From Rugalucina vietnamica (taxonomy: Eukaryota; Mollusca; Bivalvia; Lucinida; Lucinidae), in the NCBI GenBank assembly GCA_964017185.1, contig OZ024875.1, positions 33,365,456 through 33,429,455 of the forward strand: a stretch of DNA of 64,000 nt, in the 5' to 3' direction. Numbering within the stretch: position 1 is the first letter of the stretch; each line of letters opens with the position of its first letter. The position numbers and the translations under genes are program-made. The notes below the pieces were generated by a model. The model searched no databases. It had not been told where the DNA came from and worked only from the letters and a program-made list of their open reading frames with translations. Positions 37,024-47,117 of the stretch are shown here, one piece after another.

Positions 37024-37224
37024 TTCAGGGGAATTCATATGAAAAGAGGGACTAAATTAGTAATTATCAGTGGTTCAAGGGAGGTGCTTGATAAAGATTC
37101 TTTTTACTGTCTTTCACAAACAAAACTTTTCACTTTTCTATTGTTCTTGTTAAATGCATTACCATTTCCTTGATTTTATGTTACATTGCTGATATGCTTC
37201 TATATGGCCAAAGAATACAGTAAC

Positions 37225-37460
37225 TGAGCCTGTGTGTGAGAAAAACAGCAATTTGGGTTCTTACCAGGTCTGACACAAACCAGGCTGTACAGTCACAGAA
37301 GATGGTTAGAGACTGGAAATTTTGGATTTAGAAAGTAGAGGAATAGTACTATCCTTGTAGCGAAAACAAAGGCGCTGATGAGCTTCACAGTTACTGCCAA
37401 GCTGATCTGCACCTTTGTTTTTGCCTATGCAGATTGTTGGTTTTCCCATGCGATGGCTCA
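37225..37460. mobile_element. MITE family A
   Basis: TGAGCC at the left and GGCTCA at the right close a 236-bp element with the internal palindrome AACAAAGGCGCTGATGAGCT and its mirror. It contains the family's CTGTACAGTCACAGAAG block. Confidence 0.88.
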
Positions 37461-37524
37461 TTACTATTGTTAAGCTGGGATGATGCTGTTGTTGCAGTCA
37501 AGCAAAAATTTTCCTTGTTGGGGG

Positions 37525-37700
37525 CTGGGTAGCCTAGTGGAGCGCAGAACTCTGGATAGAAATGCAGGGGGTTTGAAACTCAAGTTCGAGTTTCATACTT
37601 GAGACCCAAAAACACTGATTAATACCTTAGGAGGTGGTACCACTGTCCAAATAGAAAAATGAGTCAGCTGGGATGTTAAACCACAAACATTTTCATGAAA
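37525..37700 (+). mobile_element. tRNA-derived SINE
   Basis: An A-box-like TAGCCTAGTGG and a B-box-like AAGTTCGAGTTTC lie 50 bp apart. The unit ends GGGATGTTAAACCACAAACA. This tail type recurs at 44760 and, reversed, at 49255. Confidence 0.65.
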
Positions 37701-37904
37701 TATTGTTGTCACGGATATTCTTATGAAGTTCAGCCAAAGTGTTAACATTATGTGTGGTTGTATTTTATTTATTACTCAATGACAGCGATGTTATATGATA
37801 AAAAGGAATTTAGATAATGAAAGAAACGTTAAGGTATAATACATGTAGATATTGTAAGCAATCATTTCTGTGAAATCTATACATTCCACTTTACTTGTAT
37901 AAAG

Positions 37905-38110
37905 TGAAAATGGGGTTTACAAGGGTATATATTTTCTTAGACTTTCTTTTTTGCTCCAAAACATAGAATAGATTGTGGGTACACATTTACAACGGCCTCC
38001 ATGATGTGGTTAAAACAGGTATTGTGGTACCAAGTACCCACAATCTACCTATGGTTTTGTGCAAAGTAAGAAAAATCATTTTATACAATATGTAGACCCC
38101 AGTTTTGTTT
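37905..38110. repeat. Foldback element family C, copy 3 (degraded)
   Basis: Arms contain GCTCCAAAACATAGA with ATTGTGGGTACAC, and GTACCCACAATCTA with GTTTTGTGCAAAG. A terminal AAAATGGGGTTTAC pairs with GACCCCAGTTTT. Confidence 0.75.
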
Positions 38111-38331
38111 AATGAAAGGGCTGGGGCTTGTATTGGGGTCTTCATTACACGGAAATGATTTCATGATTGTTTGGAAAACTGATGAACCACACATTTGTTA
38201 TTGATATTGTGCTCCATACTGACTCCCAAGAGCTCCTGAGGGTTGTTATATTGCATGAACTGCTCAAAATATTTAAAAGAACAATGTACAATGAACTATT
38301 TTTCCATAGGGAGCCAAGTTAACATCACATT

Positions 38332-38595
38332 TGAGCCGCGATGTGAGAAAACCGGTCTTCAAGGTTTCCAACCTGGTCTGACACAAACTGGCCTGTACAG
38401 TCTCAGAAGCAGGCTGGAAGCTTGAAATTTTAGATTTAGGAAGAAGAGAAATTGTACTATCCAAGTAGCGAAAACAAAGGCGCTGATCAGCTGTGCAGTT
38501 ACTGTACAGATCAGCTGTGCAGTTACTGCACAGCTGATCAGCTGTGCCTTTGTTATCGCATAGGCAAAAATCCGGTTTCCTCATGACTCGGCTCA
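38332..38595. mobile_element. MITE family A
   Basis: TGAGCCGCGATGTGAGAAAACC pairs with the right end CGGCTCA. The internal palindrome is itself duplicated (GATCAGCTGTGCAGTTACTG occurs twice in a row), making this copy longer than the 236-bp norm. Confidence 0.85.
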
Positions 38596-38764
38596 TTTAT
38601 CACCCATTTAAAGGCAACCAACAAGTATCTATGGTAACTACTACCTTTGCATCTTTTTCATAGTGGCTCAATTTGATGTCAATTTCTATAGGAAATTGAT
38701 CGGTACAGGAAATACCCGGCTGGTATTTAATTTGAGCCTTTGCATTATAACCACAACTATATGG

Positions 38765-38950
38765 GTTTCTGATAATGTCAGACACAAATTGGCATGTACC
38801 GTCACAATTGCAGGTTGTACTAAGAGTTGTACTAATAATCCGAATTTCGAAAACAAAGGCGCTGATCAGAGGTGCAGTTACTGCACAGCTGATCTGCATT
38901 TTTGTTTTAGCATAATTTATGCAGATTGTTTGTTTCTGGTGTGGATCTTT
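38765..38950. mobile_element. MITE family A, degraded
   Basis: Core palindrome AAAACAAAGGCGCTGATCAG to CAGCTGATCTGCATTTTTGT, with a recognisable ATGCAGATTGTTTGTTT right arm. The ends are not clear. Confidence 0.7.
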
Positions 38951-39005
38951 GTTAGTAGCCTTTAAATAGGGATTGACATTGCTTCTTTAAATTTTTGAGC
39001 AGTGT

Positions 39006-39485
39006 ATATCGTTGGCTCGTTGACAAAACCTCGTAACTGCAAAAAAACAAATTTTTCAGGAGAAGCAAAAAACTAAAACTTGTATATACCGATCAATATA
39101 TGATATATAATTGTGCATGTTTACAAATTGTCGTATATACAAAACTTGATAAATGAAAGCTAGAAGCAGATTCTTATGATGAATTAAAGAATGCATCTAT
39201 AAGAAATCATACATATGCAACTTTTGCATATCTAAAAGATAAAGATTTTCTTGTATTTAAATTTTTTGAAATTGCATATACGAGGTTTTGTCACCTTTTT
39301 TCAAGTCCGTTTACCATTTGTAGTTACGAGGTTTTGTAAGGTCATCGAAAAACTAACTTCCCATTGGACATAACCTACAAGGCTTTGTCACAAGCTGAAT
39401 TTGAATGTTTTGAATCGCGCCATGTGAAAAAATGATTTTTTGAAAAAAGTGCAGTTACGAGGTTTTGTCAACGAGCCAACGATAT
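39006..39485. mobile_element. MITE with perfect 35-bp terminal inverted repeats
   Basis: ATATCGTTGGCTCGTTGACA continuing to CGTAACTGC (39006-39040) is mirrored exactly at 39451-39485. Subterminal ACGAGGTTTTGT motifs recur inside. No coding capacity. A diverged relative lies at about 41035-41140. Confidence 0.9.
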
Positions 39486-39756
39486 GTATATTTATTAGAG
39501 TTGTACTCCAGAGGGCTATTTTGTCAATGAAAAGTTGTTTCAAGGGTTTTGCTATGTTAATAAAATTTGATTTTCATGTAAATTGCTTCTCACTCTTCAA
39601 CCAGTACAAGTAGTTACTCCTTGTCATGAGAAGCAATTGTTTGTATCTCCTTGTGTCAATAAAGGTTTGTTGTTGTTTTGGGTAGCCAAGAGGATGATAA
39701 GAATATCAGACTTTGGAACTAATACAAACAAAATCAATTCCCAACCCAGTCACAAG

Positions 39757-39949
39757 GCACAATGTGGTTTCCGAACGGGTTCGACACAAACTGGGCTGTA
39801 CAACCACAGAAGACAGCTAAAATCTTGAAATTTTGGATTTAAGAAGAAGATGAATTGTACGTTCGTAGCAGCACATACCATGAAGCTGATCTGCGTTTTT
39901 GTTTTTGCCTATGCAAATTGTTTGTTTTCTCAAGAGACGGCTCATTTGT
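39757..39949. mobile_element. MITE family A, lacking half of the palindrome
   Basis: Contains the family blocks GACACAAACTGGGCTGTACA, GATTTAAGAAGAAGATGAAT and the right arm GAAGCTGATCTGCGTTTTTG to GACGGCTCA. The first half of the core palindrome is missing. Confidence 0.8.
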
Positions 39950-40135
39950 TGTCATGATATATCATCTATTTATTCTGTCTGCCTCTCTGTTGTGCCTTTT
40001 GCCTTTGAGCAATATGGAATCAAATGCCGGTGTGAGAGCAGTAGCAGCTGAAGACTAAGCTCTCTCTGTACTTTCATACAGGTGAGCTAAAAAATAATTT
40101 TTTCATTGGATATAGCACAAGTTTTATGGGGATGT

Positions 40136-40678
40136 TCCTGTTTCGCCTACTCCCATTTTGCCTATGATTTGTCCATTTCGCCTACGCCAGAAATGTCTAC
40201 TATTCCTGATTCGCCTACTCATCCAATATGGATGAATAACAAGAATAGAATGTTGTTTTAAAACATAATTATTTAAATATGTAAATACATGTACATTTTA
40301 AAGTGCACCACAGAACAGTGAACTTAAGTGTTTTTATTTATTTTTTTGTTTTTGAAGAAAATGATAATTTAAATGTTAAAGGGCTTATGCAAGCATATAA
40401 ATATCATATTGCAGACTCATTAATTGGTGATCTAAATTAAATTTATTTTTATTTTATCATTTTAAACAAGTATAATATTCACATATTTATATTCACTATA
40501 AAATGTAGAATTAAAATGATAATAAAATGTAAAAGAAAAAAGTGTTTGCTAACAAAAAGTGCAGAGAAGGTGAAACCGGAATTCACTGAATGTCCAGAGT
40601 AAGTGGATCGGGAGTAGGTGAAATGGAAATAGCCGAAACGGGAGTAGGCGAAATGGGAGTAGGCGAAATGGTACCAAA
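40136..40678. mobile_element. Foldback element with repeated GCCTACTCCC motifs
   Basis: The left arm contains TTTCGCCTACTCCCATTTTG and further TTCGCCTAC repeats. The right arm contains the inverted GGGAGTAGGCGAAATGG repeated three times. The central 350 bp is very AT-rich and has no coding capacity. Confidence 0.78.
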
Positions 40679-40735
40679 TCATTTTATGGGGGCACATTTC
40701 ACTTGTTGTAACCGGTTAAAACAGGTTATATTTTC

Positions 40736-40900
40736 CAGGGGCGTAGCCAGGAAATGTGTAATGTTGAAGCCCAACACCTTTTTTCAGTTAAAATTACTTG
40801 TTTTTCATAATTTTTTCTCAGAAAGACCCGGGGAAATACCATACTTGAAAAAATCACGTTGAAGCCTGGGCTTCCAGGCGTCCGCCTGGATACGCCCCTG
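40736..40900. mobile_element. hAT-like MITE (165 bp)
   Basis: Terminal inverted repeats CAGGGGCGTAGCCAGG and CCTGGATACGCCCCTG close a 165-bp element. TTTTC occurs on both outer sides and may be part of the target duplication. Confidence 0.8.
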
Positions 40901-41386
40901 TTTTCAAGCACATTTTGGATGTCATGTCATCCTAATGCTGCCCAAAAGTCCCATAAATTCAAGGCAACATCCAGATATGAACCGACAGACCATAGCTGTG
41001 ACTGGGATGCTAAGCCACATATCAAACAAGCAAACAAACAAGGTTTTGTGACCGCGTGAGGCTGCAGTAGGCGGTCCCTACCAAAATATGATTTTGAGAA
41101 AAAAGCGCAGTAACTGATACAAGGTTTTGTAACGAAGCCAACAAAGAACTCATCTGAGCCAAAGGCTCACAAGAAGAGCTTACAGGATGGGATTGAGCTG
41201 GCATCTGTCTGTCTACAGACTGCACAGTCACATGTATGTGATATTGGACACCTGAAAGAACCCACTTTTCTTCTTGCAATACTCAATGTCATGTCAAAAG
41301 TGACTTTCGGTTACATGTTCCGTTAACAGATAAACTGGTCAATGGAGGTCACGTGGAGACAAAATGTAAACAAGTTAACCAATCAC

Positions 41387-41598
41387 GGAACCAAGTCATC
41401 TTTGACAGTAAAATTGAAAGGAGTTTAGCATGATGAAACGGAACCAAGTCATCTTTGACAGTAAAATTGAAAGGAGTTTAGCATGATGAAACGGAACCAA
41501 GTCATCTTTGACAGTAAAATTGAAAGGAGTTTAGCATGATGAAACGGAACCAAGTCATCTTTGACAGTAAAATTGAAAGGAGTTGAGCATGATGAAAC
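41387..41598. repeat. 53-bp minisatellite, four units
   Basis: Four almost identical copies of a unit starting GGAACCAAGTCATCTTTGAC and ending GCATGATGAAAC. Only the last unit differs (GAGTTGAGC). Confidence 0.97.
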
Positions 41599-41849
41599 TG
41601 GATAATAATGGGGCATTTCAAAATACAAGCAAAGCAAAATAAGAATGGCAACTCAACATTTATTGCATTGGCACTGACATCATTAAAGATATAGCACTAT
41701 ATTTTAACGCTAGATTAAAGCTAAAAAAGCAATAACAAAAATAAAGCTTAACGACAAAAAAAAGGATAAACAATAAGCTCACTGGTATCGAAAGGGTTAT
41801 CTTCTCACTTACAGGAGAAACAATAGCTTAAGCTAACATTATCATTAGC

Positions 41850-42072
41850 CGGTGCATGAGAAACCCGACAATTTGGGTTTCTGACCAGGTCCAACACTAA
41901 TTGACCTGTACAGTCACAGAATCGCTTGAAATTTCATATTTGTGAAGAAGACAGATTGTACTATCCGTGTGGTGAAAACAAAGGTGCTGATCAGCTGTGC
42001 AGTTACTGCACAGCTGATCTGCATCTTTGTTTTCACCTACCCATATTGTTGGTTTTCTTATGCGGCGGTTTA
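41850..42072. mobile_element. MITE family A
   Basis: GCATGAGAAACCCGACAAT at the left, ATTGTTGGTTTTCTTATGCG at the right, internal palindrome GCTGATCAGCTGTGCAGTTA with its mirror. Confidence 0.85.
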
Positions 42073-42914
42073 TTATGATAATTTTAAAATTCACATATGA
42101 GCTATGTCTTGGAAAAAACTATCTTCAAGTTTTTTAATTACATCCAAGATTCAACTTGAGACTAGAAAATGGCATGAAATTTTGAGACACGAGAAACTAT
42201 GTTTAATACATGTACAAGACAAAGACTAAATGCAAGAATAAAATACAGAGCAATCTCATTATAACGCGCCTCATTATAACACAGTAATCAATATTTGCAT
42301 CAGCTGACCTACGTCCTTGCTGTGTACCATGGCACAGACTTTTCCCCAAGACCTGGCTCATATGCTCCAGTACAAGATTTTGATACATGTACTTTTAAAA
42401 ATTCCAAACCAAATTCTTTACATGTTTGTGCAAAAAATGGTATTGTCTTTTTACCATGTGTCTTTGCATCTCTTTTGCATCAATAGGGCTCTTGGAAAAG
42501 ATGGCAGACAAATATGGAAAAGCATACAAGATTATGGAAAGCAAAGAAGTATTGATTATATCATGATTTACGTCCTACTCAACAGCTATGGTTTATTGGT
42601 TGTATAAAGTCGGATGCCTCAATTTAATTTCTCATCAGAAATACTAAAGAAGCACAGATTTGACCACACCATCATTGTTGTACCTGTGATAAGTTACCAG
42701 TACAAGCTTGTAACTTCATAATTTTGGCACCTAACTGGTTAAATAAGCATTAGAAGACTCAGAAACACAATTATGCACACATACATTCACTTTGAGCTTC
42801 CTTTACTACAAAAATATCTAATTATAATGAGCATGTTCTGCTGGAAAAGAGACCTTGACATTTGAGGTATGATACAATCTAGGCAGTGATCAATAAAAGC
42901 TTTTCATTACTAAA

Positions 42915-43150
42915 TGAGCCGCCTCGTGGGAAAACCAACAATGTGGCTTCCGAACAGGTCAGACACAAACCAACCTGTACAGCTACAGAAGCAGGCTAGA
43001 AGCTTGAAATTTCAGATTTAAGTAGAAGAGGAATTGTACTATCCGAGTAGCGAAAACAAAGGCGCTGATCAGCTTCGCAGTTACCGCGAAGCTGATCTGC
43101 GTCTTTGTTTTCGCATATGCAGATTGTTGGTTTTCTCATGAGGCGGCTCA
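42915..43150. mobile_element. MITE family A, best preserved copy (236 bp)
   Basis: The ends TGAGCCGCCTCGTGGGAAAA and TTTTCTCATGAGGCGGCTCA are near-perfect inverted repeats. The internal palindrome CTGATCAGCTTCGCAGTTAC with its mirror lies off-centre near the right end. This copy is the best reference for the family. Confidence 0.93.
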
Positions 43151-43424
43151 AATAAAGCTAAAAATTAAGGTGTGCAGGCTTATCTTCTACATGTTTTGTT
43201 AAAATAGTAATATATCAATGTGAAATAACAGACATGAAAGATAAATAAGTATCTGATTAACACTACCACTAGCCAAAATTTCTATTTTTAGATAGACACA
43301 CCTGGACAAACTTTGCACCTGCCTCTTGTCACAGTTTAACATAGATGAAGCTTTGTGACATACATTGTAAATGGTCATTATTGGGAACATCACAGAGATG
43401 TGAAACTGTGGCTAGAAAAACAAT

Positions 43425-43935
43425 GGCTACGTTCGGGGTTCTCCCAATGGTAAAATCTGCAAATCTACCAATGGTACTGTTGGTACCATTTTTACCAATG
43501 GTAACCAGAAAACCCTGAACGTTTTTCTACTGCCAATGGTACCATTGGTACCAATGGTACCATTGGTAGATCACATGGTGGAATTTTTATCATATTGATC
43601 AATACACCTCACTTGTTTTTGTCTTTCTTATTTACTTCATGTATATTGTGTTATTTATAACATTTACATTTGCTTGTATGACAAAAGTATTGCTTATTTA
43701 CGAAATTCATGATATATTTTTAGGCTCGCCATATTGAATCACGTGACTTTTCCCGCGTTGGTAGAATTACCCTTGCTGTATTCTGTCTGCACCATTTGCT
43801 GCCGTATGTTGGTAACATTGGTACCATTGGTACCAATGGCATTACCAATGGTACCATTGGTGAAACCTTGAACGGAATTTGTCTACCAATGGTACCATTT
43901 TTACCATTGGAAAAAACTACGAATGCACGCAGTCT
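43425..43935. mobile_element. Foldback element built from ACCAATGGTACC repeats
   Basis: Both arms (43433-43575 and about 43800-43920) are dense in ACCATTGGTACCAATGGTAC units. The outermost ends, ACGTTCGGGGTTCTCCCAAT and CATTGGAAAAAACTACGAAT, are diverged inverted repeats. No coding capacity. Confidence 0.85.
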
Positions 43936-43968
43936 ATCCATACCTCAAATACTTGTAATATTATTTGA

Positions 43969-44176
43969 GTTGTGTCATGAGAAAACCGGATTTTTTGCCT
44001 ATGCGAAAACAAAGGCGAAGATCAGCGCCTTTATTTTCGTTACACAGATACTACAATCCCTCTTCTTTCTAAATCCAAAATCTCAAGCATCTAGCCCAAT
44101 TCTGTAACTGTACAGGCTGGTTTGCATCGGACCTGGTCAGAAACCCAGAAGACCGATTTTCTCGCATCAGAACTCA
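43969..44176. mobile_element. MITE family A, inverted orientation, short core
   Basis: ATGAGAAAACCGG, GCGAAAACAAAGGCGAAGAT, a shortened palindrome, then AAATCCAAAATCTCAAGC and a GACCTGGTCAGAAACCC block in reverse order. Confidence 0.8.
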
Positions 44177-44389
44177 TTTTCTTTTCTCTTACATGCATAA
44201 TCTCATCTCATGGTATAAATGCCCATCTGAATCCTTAAATAATTTCATAATTCCGGCCAATGCTTGCTTGTTTTTGTTCTGAATAATTGAAAGGAACATA
44301 AAACAATTACTTGAAATTATTTTATAGAATCAAAATGACAAAAAAAAATAAGAGTGTCTTTCCATTTGTACAGCAGGGAGTGCAGTGGT

Positions 44390-44785
44390 GTGGTGGTAGA
44401 GTGTCGGATTCCAAATCAAGAAGACCTGATGTTCATGCCCACTTGTGCAATGCTGTGCTCATAACTGAGGCCCTCCCAGGGGTTTTGGGGATTCAGGGAG
44501 AAGGGCTATTTATTTTCAGAGATTTGGGGAGAATGGTCATTTATTTTCAGGGATTTGGGGAGAAAGCATAACTTTTTGGGGTTTAAGGGAGCAGGGGGCT
44601 GAGGAAAAACATTTTAAGGAGCTGGGGAGAAAGGTCTTTTTTTCAGGGAGCAGGGGCTGGGAGGCCTCATAACTGAGACATTTGCTGCACATTATACTTC
44701 TGGTTTTTACCCAGGAAGTGGTGGCTACATCCCATCATGACTGAACAATTGTTGACTGCGACTTTAAACCACAATACAAACAAAA
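44390..44785 (+). mobile_element. tRNA-derived SINE with internal GGGGATT-rich insertion
   Basis: An A-box-like TGGTGGTAGAGTG and a degraded B box (GATGTTCATGCC) lie at 44395-44445. The SINE tail TTGACTGCGACTTTAAACCA then CAATACAAACAAA ends near 44785. In between are repeated ATTTATTTTCAGRGATTTGG-like blocks. Confidence 0.6.
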
Positions 44786-44904
44786 AATTCAATTTATATG
44801 GCACATATTCTACAAACAAAACAGAAACATTACACACTGCAGTTTAAAAAAAGCTAGAACAATGTAGAAAATTGGTACAGTGCATTCTGCAAGCTGAAAC
44901 AAAT

Positions 44905-45113
44905 GTGCCACAACACGAGAAACCCAGTCTTCGTGTTCCCGACCAGGTCCAACATGAATCCAGCTGTGCAGTTATAGATGGCTAGAAGCTTGAAATTTCA
45001 AGAGTTAGGAAGAAGAGGAATTCTACTATCTGTGTAATAAAACACAGGTACTGATCAGCTGTCCGGTTACTGCACAGCTGATTTGAGCCTTTGTTTCTCA
45101 TCACCTAGCTCAA
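44905..45113. mobile_element. MITE family A
   Basis: CACGAGAAACCCAGTCTTCG at the left, AAGCTTGAAATTTCAAGAGT, then the palindrome ACTGATCAGCTGTCCGGTTA with its mirror, ending CTAGCTCA. Confidence 0.8.
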
Positions 45114-45324
45114 ATAAATAAAGTGCTTTCGATAGGTGATTTATAGCTAACTATAGCTAGAAATACTATGCAGCAAATACACTTTAAAATTTTGCTGTCT
45201 GTTACTATACGCAAAACATTCTCCCATAACATAGAACATGTTGCTAGGCAACCAGTCATATTTGGAATGCAACCATATGCTTCAAAATCACTAATGGCAC
45301 TACATACCCTTGTACAATAAGAGC

Positions 45325-45780
45325 TGTCACAGGACAGCGTAGCTCACCTTTGTGCTTTGCCACTAAATTTATCAAAATCTATGACCCATGACCTTGACCT
45401 CAAGGGCGCTCAGGTGGGTCGTAAAAGCATAAAATTTCAAACCAATATCTACAAACATGCAAAGTATCAATTTGATCCATCAACATGTTCAAGAGATATA
45501 GACTTCTAACAACTTTAATGAAAAACTTCAAAAAAAAAATTCTAAATCTGTGACCTTGACCTCACGGTCACCCAGGGTGGGTCATGATGGTACTCCATAA
45601 AACTTCAGACCAATATCTTCAAACATGCAAAGTATCAACTTGATACATCTACATGTTCAAGAGATATAGACTTCTAAAAACTTTAACCGAAAGTGTGACG
45701 TGGACACGGACGTACACGTAAACGCGGACGACCAAGGTGACAACAATAGCTCTGTGCACTTCGTGCAGGCGAGCTAAAAA
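45325..45780. mobile_element. Dispersed repeat E with two internal subrepeats of about 190 bp
   Basis: ATGACCTTGACCTCAAGGGC and GTGACCTTGACCTCACGGTC start two tandem subunits. Each contains CAAACATGCAAAGTATCAA and ATGTTCAAGAGATATAGACT. The ends GAGCTGTCACAGGACAGCGT and GCACTTCGTGCAGGCGAGCT, with GGACGTACACG motifs, are typical of a very common bivalve MITE-like repeat. Confidence 0.8.
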
Positions 45781-46248
45781 TGTCATTCTATCAACATAGC
45801 TTAAATATCAGAAACATTTGTTGATTGCTGGCTTTATGTGTTTTCTTTGAGTTCCTTTGTATCCATGCCAAGCTACAGTGAGTTCTGAAACATTTTAATA
45901 GTCTTTTTTCACACTTCTTTATTTCCTATTTATTTGCAAGAGCTTTTTTATTCTAAAATGAGTGCTGATTTAATAATAGGGACTGTTTTTAAATTCCATA
46001 TAAAAATACTTTAGTAAAATTTAAGCTCATGTACATTTCAAAACGTACAATTTATTTTTGAAAAAAAAGTATCAATACTCTGTTTTCCTTTTTCTAAGAA
46101 ACGGGTTGACACATAAAATATACAAACAACATACAAAATGAAAACTAACTATACAGTAAACTAGGTGGTCTGACAAATAAATTAAAAGCTTTGCAAGCTA
46201 TAAAAAGTTAGTCACATAGTTTTATATTAGCCACACCAAGTGATGCCA

Positions 46249-46430
46249 TGAGAAAACCCAATGTTTCTGGCCTGTACAGCCACACAGGATGGGTTAAGGC
46301 TTGAAGCTTTGGATTTAGAAAGTTAACGGACTGCACTATTTCTACAGCAAAAATAGTGCTGCGGCAGGTCAGCCACATAAGATTTTACTTGTACCATACA
46401 AAATTAGGTTTTCCCATGACATTTCCAGGA
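46249..46430. mobile_element. MITE family A, degraded
   Basis: GCCATGAGAAAACCCAATGT at the left, GGCCTGTACAGCCACAC and GGATTTAGAAAGT inside, and AGGTTTTCCCATGAC at the right. The palindrome is eroded. Confidence 0.65.
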
Positions 46431-46434
46431 CATT

Positions 46435-47117
46435 GTTCATTTAATAAACATGGCAATCAAACAAATAAAGCTTTGCAAGCCAAACGTTAGTGACACTGTA
46501 TTAAAGTAAATGCTCAAGAGTTTAACACATTAAAGGAATGGCATTTCATACCATTTCATTTCAATAGTTTTCTAACTAACAAAAACACATTTTTTTCCTA
46601 CTGGGTATTCTAGCTATTAACAGTACTATTAAAACTACTGTACATTTAAAAAAGGATCAAACATCTGTTTACCAATCAAATCTAAAGTAAGTTAAGCAAA
46701 ATCTACACAAAGTTTAGCAAAATCTATACAAACCAATTTCCATGGTTCCTCCACAAATCATCTACTTCAAACTCATACAAAAATCTGGACATAACAACAT
46801 GATTGTATGTAAAAATAATTAAATTACATAATCGTGTCGTAATTCCCATCCTTTCATTTTCATTTTAGTTCGTTACTAATATCATATCAATTTTGGAATT
46901 GACAAAAAACTTTTGAAACTTTGTTGAAATTTTGAACATAATTAATACAAACACATTATAGTGCAAAAGATTCACTTTTTCTGAGCTAAAAACTATTTCT
47001 GATAATGTATCTAGCATACGCGTAACAAGTTGATGTCTTCATGACATCACAAGATAAACAATATTTTGCATTGTACCACATATTAGATCACTTATTAGAT
47101 CACTATTAGATCACTTA
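46435..47117. other. 3' flank of GLYCTK
   Basis: This stretch contains the 3' untranslated region of the minus-strand gene. Short tandem units of about 10-20 bp (TTAGATCACTTATTAGATCA, 47082-47125) run across the stop codon. No poly(A) signal could be chosen with confidence. Confidence 0.4.

Noticed and set aside
41387-41598. CRISPR-like array
   Set aside because: The four 53-bp units are directly adjacent with no spacers, and the locus is eukaryotic; it is a minisatellite.
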